Origin: CAVYVZ01 sp963772065
GTDB taxonomy: Bacteria > Acidobacteriota > Vicinamibacteria > Vicinamibacterales > UBA2999
Direction of reading: 5' to 3'
Assembly (NCBI GenBank): GCA_963772065.1
Contig: CAVYVZ010000008.1
Coordinates: forward strand, 434,001 to 498,000
Length of the DNA stretch: 64,000 bases
The notes below the pieces were generated by a model. It was given only the letters and a program-made list of their open reading frames with translations, was not told where the DNA came from and made no database searches. The position numbers were made by a program, and so were the translations under genes. The first letter of the stretch is position 1, and every line of letters starts with the position of its first letter. Below are positions 26,089 through 36,400 of the stretch, piece after piece.

Positions 26089-27092
26089 GCGGCCTCCCGA
26101 GCCACGACGACGGTCACGTCGTCGCGCTGGCGGCTGAAATCCCGGTACAGGACGGCTGCCACGAGTGCCGGCCGGCGCATGCGCAGTCCGGGATACGCAT
26201 CCAGCGACCAATGCGAGGTGAGGCCGTCGGAGTGCATGACGAGCAGCGTGTCCGCGTCCCACGGATACGCATATTCCCGGAAGTGGCGCACCTGATGGCC
26301 GAGCGTGCCGTCCTGCGATACGGCGCGGCGCGTCGCGCCGCTGCCGTGCATCGACGCAGAAATGTTCCCCACGCCGGCAAACTTGAGCAGCGGAGGCGCC
26401 CGCTGGATCAGCGCAACGGCCACCGCCGCACCGCGGGTGTGGCGGATGCCGTCATGGACGGCCTCCAGCAGGGCGGTCGACCCGGCAAACACGCGGGACG
26501 AGGACGTGCTAATGGCAGCTTCGGCCGCATCCGCCGCACCGAGGCCATGGCCGAGACCGTCGGCAACGACGATGGCGGCCTCGTCGGGCCGCTGCTGTAC
26601 GTGCCAGCTGTCGCCGCAGACGTCCTCACCAGGCTTTGCGACGGACACCACGCCGATCTCGAACGCCTGCCGCGCCACACGCCGCGCGCGATTCATCCGC
26701 AGCCTCGCGAGCACGACCGTACCGCGGCCCACCGTCGAATAGATGTCGAAGTCATCGGACAGGCGCTGAATCGCGCCCAGACCGTTCCCCGGCGATCCAG
26801 CCGTCGAGTGCCCATCGCTCAGACTCCGCCCGACGTCGGGGATGCCCGGCCCGCGGTCTATGGCGATCAGCTCGATTTCCGCGGGCTCCGCCGCCGACAC
26901 GGTGCGGAGCAGGATCTCCCCGCCGCTCGAGTGTTTGACGAGGTTCGTCGCCAGTTCCGTCGCGACGAGACCAACGCGATGCCCGTCGGCTTCGTCGAAG
27001 CCGAGGCGATCTGCCAGTTCCCGCGCCGACGCCCTCGCCGCCGAGGGCTGGCTCGGCTCGCTCACGGCGACGGCCTGATGCGCCCTTCTCAT
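26085..27092 (-). CDS. ATPase plus SpoIIE/PP2C-type phosphatase (RsbX-like)
   Basis: 335 aa. The N-terminal half is a GHKL ATPase of the RsbT/W type (VGLVATELATNLVKHSSGG, DRGPGIP, GNGLGAI). The C-terminal half is a PP2C-like SpoIIE domain with metal-binding Asp in AIVVADGLGHG and at the end in RDDVTVVVA, and LLVMHSDGL between them. RsbX in Bacillus dephosphorylates RsbR and RsbS to reset the stressosome; this protein is placed directly after rsbT, the usual rsbX position. ATG 27092 overlaps the rsbT stop as ATGA. The function is strongly suggested by family and position. Confidence 0.85.
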   Translation of the reverse strand: MRRAHQAVAVSEPSQPSAARASARELADRLGFDEADGHRVGLVATELATNLVKHSSGGEILLRTVSAAEPAEIELIAIDRGPGIPDVGRSLSDGHSTAGSPGNGLGAIQRLSDDFDIYSTVGRGTVVLARLRMNRARRVARQAFEIGVVSVAKPGEDVCGDSWHVQQRPDEAAIVVADGLGHGLGAADAAEAAISTSSSRVFAGSTALLEAVHDGIRHTRGAAVAVALIQRAPPLLKFAGVGNISASMHGSGATRRAVSQDGTLGHQVRHFREYAYPWDADTLLVMHSDGLTSHWSLDAYPGLRMRRPALVAAVLYRDFSRQRDDVTVVVAREAA

Positions 27093-27496
27093 TTCCACCG
27101 TGTGATCGTGACCCGTGTTCCCTCCCCTGGCGCAGAGGTGATGGTGAATTCGTTTGACAGCCGTTTGGCGCCCGACAACCCGAGCCCCAGTCCGCCAGCC
27201 GTCGAGAAGCCGTCTCGCATAGCCTGCTGAATGTCCTCAATCCCCGGGCCGGCGTCCTCGAACGTCAGACGCAACCCGCGCCGGGAGCCGTCGTGAATGA
27301 CTTCGATCACCGCCTTCCCGCCGCCGCCATGCATCAGCGCGTTGCGCGCGAGCTCGCTCGCGGCCGTCACGATCTTCGTCTGGTCGACCAGACTGAACCC
27401 TAGATCCACCGATCGCTGGCGGACCGCCTGGCGAACGATGACGATGTGCTCTGAGCTCGCGATCGGAAGCGACTCAGAAGGCGCCAGTGCCAGCAT
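27089..27496 (-). CDS. rsbT: Serine/threonine switch kinase RsbT
   Basis: A 135-aa GHKL kinase of the anti-sigma family. It shows VTAASELARNALMHGGGG (N box), LTFEDAGPGIED (G1), GLGLGLSGAKRL (G2) and TSAPGEGTRVTI. RsbT phosphorylates the STAS proteins RsbR and RsbS and is released on stress to bind a downstream target. The start ATG 27496 lies 23 bp inside rsbS and the stop overlaps the phosphatase gene, consistent with stoichiometric coupled synthesis. No rsbU, rsbV, rsbW or sigma-B gene lies in the window, so its target here may be one of the ATPase-bearing operon products. Confidence 0.92.
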   Translation of the reverse strand: MLALAPSESLPIASSEHIVIVRQAVRQRSVDLGFSLVDQTKIVTAASELARNALMHGGGGKAVIEVIHDGSRRGLRLTFEDAGPGIEDIQQAMRDGFSTAGGLGLGLSGAKRLSNEFTITSAPGEGTRVTITRWK

Positions 27497-27860
27497 CGCG
27501 CTCAGCTGCCGCCGACCGGGACAACAGCTCCATTCCCTTTTCCACGTCGAGCGCCGTACGCACCCCCGCCAGCGACATCCCGAGCTCGACGAGCGTGATG
27601 GCCACCGCCGGCCGCATTCCCACGACCACTGTTTCCGCGTCGAGCACCCTCGACATCGCGGCGATGTTCCCGAGCATCCGCCCGATGAAGGAGTCCACCA
27701 TTTCCAGCGAGGAAATGTCGATCAGCACGCCATGCGCTCCCGTCGCCGCAATCCGCGACGTCAGATCGTCCTGCAGCTGAAGGGCGAGCTGGTCGTGCAT
27801 GTCGACTTGAATCGACACGAGGAGGAACTCCCCCATCTTCAGGATCGGGATCCGCTCCAC
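27474..27860 (-). CDS. rsbS: Stressosome STAS protein RsbS
   Basis: A 128-aa single STAS domain. The N-terminus VERIPILKMGEFLLVSIQVD is the RsbS signature, so GTG 27860 was chosen as start although an in-frame ATG lies ten codons on (at MGEFLL); the GTG is 1 bp after the rsbR stop. The regulatory serine is kept in LEMVDSFIGRML, matching Ser59 of Bacillus RsbS (DSF). RsbS forms the minor component of the stressosome and captures RsbT until phosphorylated. Its 3' end overlaps rsbT. Confidence 0.92.
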   Translation of the reverse strand: MERIPILKMGEFLLVSIQVDMHDQLALQLQDDLTSRIAATGAHGVLIDISSLEMVDSFIGRMLGNIAAMSRVLDAETVVVGMRPAVAITLVELGMSLAGVRTALDVEKGMELLSRSAAAERDAGTGAF

Positions 27861-27861
27861 G

Positions 27862-28764
27862 TCAGCGTTCCTGTCTCTTCGCTGCTGATTCGGCCGACCC
27901 CTGATTCGACCCGTTCTTCCGTATGACGCCGAGGCCCGCGCGCGCGAGCGCGATCGCAAACGCGTCGGCCAGCGTTGCCTTGGTGATCACCGAGTTGAGA
28001 TCCACGCCAAGATGGACGATGGTCTGCGCGATCTGAGGTCTGATGCCGCTGATGATGCAGTCGGCCCCCATCAGCCTGGCGGCCGCGACGGTCTTGAGCA
28101 GATGCTGGGCGACGAGCGTGTCGACCATGGGAACGCCCGTGATGTCGAGGATGGCGATGATCGATCCCGTGTCGACGATGCGCTGAAGCAGGCTCTCCAT
28201 CACCACCTGCGTGCGGGCGCTGTCGAGCGTCCCGATGAGCGGCAGCGCCAGAATGCCGTCCCACAGCGTCACCACCGGGGTCGAGAGCTCGAGCATCTCC
28301 TGCTGCTGTCGAACGATCACCTGCTCGCGGGTCTTCTGGAATACCTCCGTCGTGAACAACCCCAACGCGTCGAGCGTCGCGGTCGCCGTCCACGTTTCGT
28401 CGGCACGCGCCTGCGGATCGGGAACCTTCGCGCGGATGAGCGAGAAGATCGGTTGCTTCAGCGAAAAGACGAACGTGGCCGTCTCGATCGGGCTGAACCC
28501 CTGCTGCGCGCGCGACTGTGACACGCGCGCGAGAAGCTCGCGAACGGGCGCCCATTTCGCGCCCTGTATGTCCGTGCCGGCGTCGTCGAGCGCGCGGGCA
28601 AACGCGTCGAGAAACTCCGATGACTGCTTCCGCAGCTCCGCGTCGTTCATGAGATCCCGCCGCATCGCGACGCTCTGCAGCTGGAGCGACATCCACTCGT
28701 TGAGCACGTCCTGCTGGCTCGCGCGGACGAGCGCCGACAGACGAGTGGAACTGACTTGTGTCAT
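27862..28764 (-). CDS. rsbR: Stressosome co-antagonist RsbR
   Basis: A 300-aa protein with a helical N-terminal RsbR-N-like sensory domain and a C-terminal STAS domain. Both threonines phosphorylated in Bacillus RsbR are conserved: LPLIGTLDSARTQ (Thr171 site) and GVPMVDTLVAQHLL (Thr205 site). The STAS end GIRPQIAQTIVHLGVDL is typical. ATG 28764 is preceded by GGGAG, and a possible promoter lies at 28790-28818. The N-terminal domain looks helical rather than a haem globin; the stimulus is unknown. It is the first gene of the six-gene operon. Confidence 0.92.
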   Translation of the reverse strand: MTQVSSTRLSALVRASQQDVLNEWMSLQLQSVAMRRDLMNDAELRKQSSEFLDAFARALDDAGTDIQGAKWAPVRELLARVSQSRAQQGFSPIETATFVFSLKQPIFSLIRAKVPDPQARADETWTATATLDALGLFTTEVFQKTREQVIVRQQQEMLELSTPVVTLWDGILALPLIGTLDSARTQVVMESLLQRIVDTGSIIAILDITGVPMVDTLVAQHLLKTVAAARLMGADCIISGIRPQIAQTIVHLGVDLNSVITKATLADAFAIALARAGLGVIRKNGSNQGSAESAAKRQER

Positions 28765-28789
28765 GTCTCGATCTCCCAAAGGACTGATC

Positions 28790-28818
28790 ACTATAGTCCA
28801 TTGCCCGACGGCATTCAG
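28790..28818 (-). promoter_or_regulatory. Putative promoter of the stressosome operon
   Basis: Reading leftward, CTGAAT (28813-28818), a 17-bp spacer and TATAGT (28790-28795), about 25 bp upstream of the rsbR start codon. The -10 box is good, the -35 box weak. Confidence 0.35.
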
Positions 28819-28875
28819 TGTGCCGACCTCGTCCCCGATTCTCGGGCGTTCTTTCCATAACGATGAGACACGCTG

Positions 28876-29955
28876 CTAGCGCTTCAGCGTCACCCTCTGC
28901 ACACGCCAGTTCGTCATCTCTCCGACGAGCAGCTCGTTCTCGTTGCGGCAGTCGATCGAGTTCGCGAGACCGAATTCCTTCGGCAGCTTGCCAGCGGACC
29001 CGAACCTGCCGACGACCTTTCCATCGAGCTGCACCTTGTAGATGGCCGCGTCGTCCATGCCGTCCTCGTCGCCGGCGTGCGAGACGTAGAGGTGCTGAAT
29101 GGAACCGCGTGTGATGCACATCGCGAGCGGTGTCCCGACGTTTCCGAACTCCGACTTGAACGTGCCCTGCCCGTCGAACACCTGGATGCGCTTGTTGCCC
29201 GCGTCGGCGACGTACACGTTCCCCTGCGCGTCGATCGCGATCGCCTTCACGCCGTTGAACTCGCCCCGGCCCGCACCTGTGGAACCCCAGTGCGTGATGA
29301 AGCGGCCCTCCTGATCGAATTTCGCGACGCGGTTGTTCGTGCCGATGCCGTCGGCGACGTAGATGTTGCCCGCGCGGTCCCACGCGACATCGGTGGGCTG
29401 GTTGAAACTGGATCCGGGAACGCCAGAGCCCGGCGGAGCGGCCGAGGCCGGAGGCGTCGCCGCCGGCGCGCCGCCAGGGGCCGCGGGCGGATTCGGGCGA
29501 ACGGGGATCGTCTCCGGCTTTCGTCCGAGCACCAGCGTGACGCGCCCGTCGGAATCGAACTTCACCACCTGATTGGCCGCCGCGTCGATCGTCCAGACGT
29601 TGTCACGCGGATCGACGCGCAGCCCGATCGCCGCGTTGAACCCGTAGACATCCTGGCCGAGCTCGCGGACGAACTTGCCGTTCTGATCGAACTGGAAGAG
29701 GCGCGATCCGCCACGTGAGAACGTGCGGTTGTCCCCGACCGTGGCGTAGGGATGGCCCGTTCGCGTGTAGACGAAGATCTGTCCCTTCGAATTGGCGCCG
29801 ACGCCAGCCACCTCGCCGACGTACATGTCGTTCGGCGTTTTCAGCAGGTCGGCGTTGACGTCGAATGCCACCTCGGGCACCGGCGATTGGGCGGCAAGCG
29901 ACCCGCCCAGAGCCAGGACCGCGGCCAACGCGAGAGCGATGAACGTGCGTGCCAT
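28876..29955 (-). CDS. Exported NHL-repeat beta-propeller protein
   Basis: A 359-aa exported protein. A signal peptide (FIALALAAVLALGGSLAAQ) is followed by NHL blades: LRVDPRDNVWTID, VAWDRAGNIYVADG, IAIDAQGNVYVADAG and IQVFDGQGTFKSEFG, with a Pro/Ala-rich insert in the middle. It resembles the peptidylglycine alpha-amidating-lyase-like/SMP-30-like propellers, but I see no sure catalytic residues. It is a tandem paralogue of the next upstream gene (8-bp gap); both end in a conserved DCR...W(R/S)xQ(R/K) block. Function unknown, probably ligand or polymer binding outside the cytoplasm. Confidence 0.85.
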   Translation of the reverse strand: MARTFIALALAAVLALGGSLAAQSPVPEVAFDVNADLLKTPNDMYVGEVAGVGANSKGQIFVYTRTGHPYATVGDNRTFSRGGSRLFQFDQNGKFVRELGQDVYGFNAAIGLRVDPRDNVWTIDAAANQVVKFDSDGRVTLVLGRKPETIPVRPNPPAAPGGAPAATPPASAAPPGSGVPGSSFNQPTDVAWDRAGNIYVADGIGTNNRVAKFDQEGRFITHWGSTGAGRGEFNGVKAIAIDAQGNVYVADAGNKRIQVFDGQGTFKSEFGNVGTPLAMCITRGSIQHLYVSHAGDEDGMDDAAIYKVQLDGKVVGRFGSAGKLPKEFGLANSIDCRNENELLVGEMTNWRVQRVTLKR

Positions 29956-29963
29956 GGCGTCTC

Positions 29964-31046
29964 CTACTCCTGACTCGTCGGCTTGATCGCCTGCGGCCGC
30001 AGCAGAATTTTCTGCGAGCGCCAGTTGTTGATCTCGGCGGTGTAGATGACATCGGGATCGCGGCAGTCCATCTGGTGGATGGTCGCGAATTCGCCGGCGG
30101 CCTTCCCCGCTCGGCCGAACTTCCCGACGATGGTGCCGTCGAGCTCCATCTTGTACACCTCGCCCGTGAACTCGGCGGCGGCGGCCGGTGCGCTGTCGGG
30201 CCAGGAGTTCGAGACATAGAGATACTGCTTCCCCGGGTTCTTCGGGCCGGGACCGCCCGACACGCAGACCGCCCAGGGGTTCCCGACGTTGGTGTAGTTC
30301 GCCTTCCAGTTCAGGTCGTTGTCGAGCACCTGGACGCGGGCATTCCCGCGGTCACCGACGTAGACATTTCCCTGGAAGTCCGTGGCGATCGAGTGCGGCG
30401 TGTTGAACTGCAGGTTGCCGTTGCCGCGCGTGCCGACGGCCTTCATGAAGCGGCCGTTCTTGTCGTACTTGACGACGCGCGCATCGAAGTAGCCGTCGGA
30501 GACGAAGATGTGGCCCTGCTGGTCGAAGGCGACGTCGGTCTGCCGGCCGAAGCGGTACTTCGCGTTCCGGCCGTGGAAGCGGCCGCCGCCAGGCATGTTC
30601 GACAGCATGGCCACTGGATCCTCCCGCCGGCCGATCGTCAACAGCACCTTGCCTTCCGGGCTGAACTTGATGAGCATGTCGGTCCCTTCGTCGACGGCCC
30701 AGACGTTGTCCTGCGCGTCGACGCGCACCGAATGCGCGAAGGCGAAGCCGTAGTTGTTCCGACCGATCTCTCGCACGAAGCTGCCGTGCGGGGTGTACTC
30801 GAAGAGCCGCGTCTCGTAGGCGCGGTGGTAGATGTAAATCGTGCCCTTCGAGCTCGTGGCGATTCCCATGTTCTCGCCCGTGTAGATGCCGGGCGGGTTC
30901 TTGAAGAAATTCGCCACCGCCTCGTGCGGAATCACGGGGACGTTCGTCGCCGTCGCCTTCGTCTGGGCGGAGACGGGATGAAAGAGGAGCGATACCGTGC
31001 CGGCGAGCACGATCGCGCCCACGGACGCGGTCACGTAGGACTTCAT
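29964..31046 (-). CDS. Exported NHL-repeat beta-propeller protein (paralogue)
   Basis: A 360-aa exported protein. The signal peptide (SVGAIVLAGTVSLLFHPVSAQ) is followed by NHL blades: VRVDAQDNVWAVDEG, VAFDQQGHIFVSDGYFD, IATDFQGNVYVGDRG and VQVLDNDLNWKANY. The closing segment, QMDCRDPDVIYTAEINNWRSQ, parallels its downstream neighbour's DCRNENELLVGEMTNWRVQ, so the two arose by duplication. ATG 31046 has a GGGAGA site. It follows the outer-membrane protein gene by 40 bp and may be co-transcribed with it. Confidence 0.85.
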   Translation of the reverse strand: MKSYVTASVGAIVLAGTVSLLFHPVSAQTKATATNVPVIPHEAVANFFKNPPGIYTGENMGIATSSKGTIYIYHRAYETRLFEYTPHGSFVREIGRNNYGFAFAHSVRVDAQDNVWAVDEGTDMLIKFSPEGKVLLTIGRREDPVAMLSNMPGGGRFHGRNAKYRFGRQTDVAFDQQGHIFVSDGYFDARVVKYDKNGRFMKAVGTRGNGNLQFNTPHSIATDFQGNVYVGDRGNARVQVLDNDLNWKANYTNVGNPWAVCVSGGPGPKNPGKQYLYVSNSWPDSAPAAAAEFTGEVYKMELDGTIVGKFGRAGKAAGEFATIHQMDCRDPDVIYTAEINNWRSQKILLRPQAIKPTSQE

Positions 31047-31086
31047 GGAATCTCCCAGGGAGGCGGGCGTTGCGCCGCTGAGGCCT

Positions 31087-32259
31087 TTACCGTTCGAAGG
31101 TGTAGTCGACGGACACCGACGGCGTCAGCCTCGAGCGCAGTCCGGCGTCGGTGACCCGGATGAGCAAGTTCGTGTTCAGCAGCCAGGTGCGGGCGACGTT
31201 CCACTTCGCACCGGTCGCGACGAACATGGTGTGGATACCGCGGTCTGCCGGCAGCCATCGCATCGTTTCCACACCCTGCAACACCGGATGCGGCTGATAC
31301 ACATCGCGCACGTGGCCAAGCTCCGCAAGGCGACGGCCCATCAGCTCGCCGATAATCGTCACATGCGAGCTGGCGGCAAACGTCGTTGCCGTGCTCCAGA
31401 ACACCTCGCGCGAGACGCCACCGACGCCGAATCCGCCGTTGAGGTGCACAGCGAGCTGGCCTTCCTCCCACGATCCGACGGCGAGCGTGCGCAGCGCGCC
31501 CTTTTCCGTTCCCAACAAATCGATTTGCCGACCCGTGGGCATCCGCCAGTCGGCGCCAACCGATAGTCCACGACCACCGCTCCCTGCGACCAGATACCGC
31601 CCGTTCACGACAATGTCGCCAAGACCGGTTGACGAGCCTGACTGCCGCGACTGAAGCGACGGCACGCCGTTGACCGTGCGCACGCGCGTGCCGCTGAACC
31701 TGACATTGGCGAACGGCACGATCGCACCGACCGTCAGCCTGTCGGTGACGCCATAGGTGACAAATGGCGTGATGGTGCGCGCGACGAGATCGAGCTGCAG
31801 CGTATCGACGCTGAACGGATCGACGGCGCCGGTGTTTCTCGCCGCATTGGTTGGAAAGGTCCCATTCTGCAGATCGGCTCCCTGCAGCGTGGCGAAGTTC
31901 GCATATTGATATCCCACGCCGAACGATGCCTGGCCGCGGCTGTTCCGCCGTGCCCGTTCCGTGAAGAACGGACCGAATTCATTGCTGGCCCGTTCGAACA
32001 TGCCGAGATCGGGTCGGAACTGGTACACAAAGCCGCCGGTCGACGCCGCAGTCGGCACCGTGGCCAGCTCGATCAGGAACAGCGCCGCGACCGTGTCGCG
32101 CGTCGCATCGGCGGCTGCCTGGTCGGGGACATAGACGCCGGACGCCTGCTGCTGCGTCAACAGGTCGGACAAGCGTCCCAGCAGGGGCTGCGCCGTGGCA
32201 ACCGTGCTGCTGAGGAGGCAAAGCGCGAATGTGAGCGCGGCGACAACGCCTTTCGCCAT
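31087..32259 (-). CDS. Outer-membrane beta-barrel protein, phenol-transport (MetA)-like
   Basis: A 390-aa exported protein. The signal peptide (VVAALTFALCLLSSTVATAQ) precedes a series of amphipathic strands with Gly/Ser turns (FGVGYQYANF, LTVGAIVPFANVRFSG, GLGDIVVNGRYLV, LSVGADWRMPTGRQIDLLG) typical of the 'putative MetA-pathway of phenol degradation' transporter fold; the last strand is LTPSVSVDYTFER. ATG 32259 has AGGAGA upstream. Substrate unknown; the two NHL proteins downstream may work with it at the envelope. Confidence 0.65.
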   Translation of the reverse strand: MAKGVVAALTFALCLLSSTVATAQPLLGRLSDLLTQQQASGVYVPDQAAADATRDTVAALFLIELATVPTAASTGGFVYQFRPDLGMFERASNEFGPFFTERARRNSRGQASFGVGYQYANFATLQGADLQNGTFPTNAARNTGAVDPFSVDTLQLDLVARTITPFVTYGVTDRLTVGAIVPFANVRFSGTRVRTVNGVPSLQSRQSGSSTGLGDIVVNGRYLVAGSGGRGLSVGADWRMPTGRQIDLLGTEKGALRTLAVGSWEEGQLAVHLNGGFGVGGVSREVFWSTATTFAASSHVTIIGELMGRRLAELGHVRDVYQPHPVLQGVETMRWLPADRGIHTMFVATGAKWNVARTWLLNTNLLIRVTDAGLRSRLTPSVSVDYTFER

Positions 32260-32323
32260 GTTCTCTCCTGCGATGAACTGATGATTCAAACCGGAGTGGA
32301 CTTCGCGCGGTCCGCACCCGAAC

Positions 32324-33311
32324 TCATGACTCGCTGCGGGACGGCGGGGGGCCCGAAATCTCTGACGCGACGATCTCGTCGATCTTCCACTCGTCTCCAA
32401 GTTTGCGCATCCGGAACAGCCACTGCTGATGCGCCGAGCGCGGAACGGGGCTGCCAATCCTTCTCACGTACTGAATCGTTCCCCGGCAGCGCGCCGTCGC
32501 TACTGAATCGACGACCTGCACGTCGCACTGCTCGAACGCCAAGCCCTGCGACTTGATCGTCGCGAAGGCGCGCGCCAGCGCGCGGCGATCGACGGAGGGC
32601 CAGATCGCCGCCGTGGCCTGCACGTCGAGCGCCTTGTACGCCTGCTCGTAGTCGCGCAGGGTCCCGAGCACACCATTCCGCTCTATCGCTGCGCGGGATA
32701 TCACCGCGGCGGTCGCGGCGGCGGGAATCTCGCGAGCCGGCGCAGCAGGCGGGGGCGCAGCATCCAAGAGGCCCGGTGACGAGGGAATGACGACCGGCGG
32801 CGTGGCAGCGACCCCCGGCACCACGAGTGTCGTGTGCGTACCGGCGATCTTGCCCGCACTCAACGTCGCTGCGCTCGCGCGATTGGTGCCTGGAGCTGGT
32901 GTCTCGTGTCGGACCGTCCCCATGTTGGACGTGGGGGTCGCCACGACAGTGGATGCTGTCGCCACGACCTCCCGTGTCGTGAATGCCGGCGTGCCCGCAT
33001 CCGGAGCCAACTCGATCATGATGGGGTGCGCCGTATTCGGCAGCAGGCCCGCGCGAGTCGGTGAAGCAGGAGCGCCCTTGGTCCACGCTGAATCGAGCGG
33101 TACGGAGCAGCCCCCAGGCGAACGTCACTCCGAGAGCGAAGGCGAGCATGACCAGAGCGCCGCGCCGAACGGTGATCGCGTGAAGCACGCGCGCGGGCCT
33201 CGAGGAAGCGCCCGTCTCCACGAGGGGATCACTCTCATCTGACTTCTGTCGAGAGAGATCTGCCTCGCTAGCAAACGCATCCAGCGGCTGTTGGTCCTTG
33301 TCGTTTGCCAT
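32324..33311 (-). CDS. Membrane-anchored protein with C-terminal SnoaL/DUF4440-like domain (one frameshift)
   Basis: About 328 aa after bridging a frame change near 33080. The N-terminus is hydrophilic (MANDKDQQPLDAFASEADLS), followed by one transmembrane helix (GALVMLAFALGVTFAWGLL). A Pro/Ala/Thr-rich linker of about 100 residues leads to a nuclear-transport-factor-2-like domain: LRDYEQAYKALDVQATAAIWPSV, VARCRGTIQYV and WLFRMRKLGDEWKIDEI. The topology suggests a domain outside the cytoplasm on a flexible linker. Ligand unknown. A GC-rich 175-bp gap (33312-33486) upstream holds no gene. Confidence 0.6.
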
Positions 33312-33486
33312 GGTCCAGGCCCCCCTGGGGAACTGAAATATTAAGTCAAGACAGGGCTCCGCTGCGCACGAATCCGTTCCCTCCAGCTATCTCGTCCATT
33401 GCTCCGAACAACAGGTCAGCCGTCCAGCGGCCTTAAGTCGCTGTGCGGCAGGATTACCCACCGCACAGCGAAGGAGAGGCTCCTGT

Positions 33487-36400
33487 TTAGAACTCGACGC
33501 GCAGCGTGTACTGCAGCTGCCGGCCGAAGTAGGCATCGGCCTGGCGAAGCACCTGACCGAAGTCGGATGCGCCGATCGTGGTCGACGGGTTCGCCCAGTT
33601 CATGCCGTTCAGCAGGTTGTAGGCCTCCAATCGCAGGTTCAGCCTCACGTTCTGTCTGAGCGGAACGCGCTTGGAGAGCGCAAGGTCCACGTTCGTATAG
33701 CTCGGTCCCGTGAGGCCGTCGTACTGCCACGGGTTGGCGCGCCGGGTGAACGCGGGCAGCCGATCGAAGCCGGCGGTGTCGAACCAGAACTTGCCCGCCC
33801 CGACGTCACCGACCGTGTTCGGAGTCGCGGACGGCGCGAGCATGCTGTTGAAGCGCAGGAACTGTCCCGACTCGTAGCGATAGACGGCGGCGATTTCCCA
33901 GCCGCCGACCACCGCGTTGAGGGCGGGGCTCATGTTGCGTGCCGAGCAGCCGATCACGGCCGATCGGCACGTCCAGGACGGTCGAGATGTTCATCCGGTG
34001 ACGCGGATCCTGGAAGTCGGTCCACGTCCAGTTCTCGTCGTATTCGTCGACGTTGTCGTAGAACTCCTGGCGCGATCCGCGCACGTAGGCGTAGCCGGCG
34101 AGCACCGACAGACCCTGAAGGAACGGCCGCTGCGCCCGAAGTTCGAACGTGTGATAGCGCGACTCCCGGCCGTTCGTCCAGTCCTGCATCAGGCTGAGAT
34201 ACTGCGGGTACGGCTTGAGCAGGTCAGACCGAGGCACGGTTGGGCGCGTGCGGAGCTGACCCGGGAACGTCTCCACCGTGCCGTAGTTGAAGAACGGGTT
34301 GGGCACGGCCTGAGTCAGTTGCGCGCCGTACTGGAAGCTCAGACGCGGGTCCATCATGTTGAGGTTCTTCGTATAGCCGTCACGGCCGATGAAGTTCAGC
34401 AGATACGAGACATCGAGGATCGTGCGCGCCCACACCTCGCGCTGCACGGAGAAGCTCACGCGATCGCTGATCGCGGGCCGCTGCTGATACTCGTCCCACC
34501 GCACGTTGTCGCCGAGCCCCGTGTAGGTCCCGTATCGCTTGCCGTAGGCGAGGCGTGAGACCCTGCGGAAACGGGTTCGAGAGCTGCGCCTGCGGCACGC
34601 CCTGAACTTCGGGCGGCACCGAGGTGACAGGGCTGAACGCCGCGAGATTCGAGCTGGCCCATGGTGTCGTTCTGATCGACCAGCATCTGCGGCGTGTAGA
34701 ACCGGCCATAGCCAACGCGAACCGCCGTCTTGTCGTCGAGGCTCCACGCGAGCCCCAGCCGCGGCATGAACTGCGTGAGCCTGGCCTTGACGTTGCGCGG
34801 GTTGTCCTCGTCGGTGAAGTAGAAGGCGCCGTTGTAGTTGTAGGTTTTCTGCCCGGCCGACTGCGCCATGATCGCGCGCACATCGGCGGGAATGCGCGGG
34901 TCGATCGCCTGCTGCATGCCTGGGATCGGCTGCGCGAGATCCATGTCGCGCGGCAACGGTAGGACGGGTCGAACAGACCGCCCTCGTATTCCCAGCGCAC
35001 GCCCAGGTTCAGCGTCAGCTTGTCGCGAATCCGGAAATCGTCCTGGATGTAGAGCGCGTACATCTCGGTGTCCGACTTCTGCATCGGCACGTATTCGGCG
35101 GTCGAGGTCGGCTTGCGCCGGTTGTGTCGAGCGCGCCGAGCAGGAAGCTCGCCCACGGATGTCCCACGCGCTGCAGGTTCGGTGCGTTCGTCGTATCCGC
35201 CGTCGCATTCCCATTGACGAAGAAGTTGAAGAAGCGGAAGCGGGCCGCCTCGCCGCGTTTCCAGCGGACTTCGCTGCCGGCCTTGATCGAGTGGCGCTGC
35301 AGGTACTTGTTGAAGCGGCCGTGCAGGCTGTAGCCCTCGGGAATCTGCCACCACGCGCTGTCCACGCCGTAGGTGCCGTAGTTCCCCATGTTGATCGCGG
35401 GGAAGTAGAGAATCGGCCGGCCGCTCCATGTACGGCTCGGTACCAGCCGTTCGGCCACAGATCGCGGTAGTCATCGGGCGTGAGCGACAGGTCCGGGTAG
35501 TCGCGCTTGTCCTCGACCTGGTAGTACGCGCCGCGCAGGTTGAACGCCGTGTTCGCGTTCATGGTGTAGACGGCGTCGGCGGCGATGTTCCAGCCGTTGC
35601 GCTTGCTGCCTTGCTGCGGCCGAAGCTTGAACGGGTCGCCGCCGCCCGTGTAGTCGGGCATGTCCTGATCGGTCTTGAACCGGCTCACTCGAGCGAACGT
35701 CTTCCAGCGATCGCTGATGTTCCAGTCGAGTCGCGTGGAGAAGTTCAAGTAGCAGAAAGTCCATCTCCTGGTTGTATTGAAGTTGTTCAACCCGGTGAGG
35801 TCGTCGCCCGGCGCTGTTCGGGCGTCCAGAAGCTGCCAATGAGGCGCGCGGCGAGCGGATCCCATCGCTCGCGCGGAATGCGGTTGCCCGGAAACGGATC
35901 GCGGATGATCGTCCGGCCGTCGGCGGCGAAGCGTGACGTCCACGGGTCGTAGATCACGCGCAGCGAGCCGTCGCGGTTGATCGACTGCGAGAAGTCGCCC
36001 TGCCGCTCGAGCTCGGTCGGCAGCGTCAGCGTTCGCGGCAGCACCTCCGTGACGCGCGCGAGACTCGAACGTGCCGAACAGAAACACCCTGTTGCGGCGG
36101 AGCGGCATGCCGAGCGTGCCGCCCACCTGCCCGTAGGTATTGTCGCTGTGCTGCCGCGTACACCCGGTTGGTCACGGCATTCCAGTCGGGATTGCGTCCG
36201 ACGAAGTAGCCCGAGCCGCGGTACTGGTTCGTCCCCGACTTCATCGACATCGCTGATGATGCCGCCGGCGCTGTGGCCGAACTCCGCGTCGACCGCATTG
36301 GTGGCCACGTTGAACTCGGCGATGGCATCCATCGGCGGCGTGTAGGCGACTTTCGGCCCCGCCTCGAGCGGCGTGCCATCGAGCAGGACATCGTTGCGCC

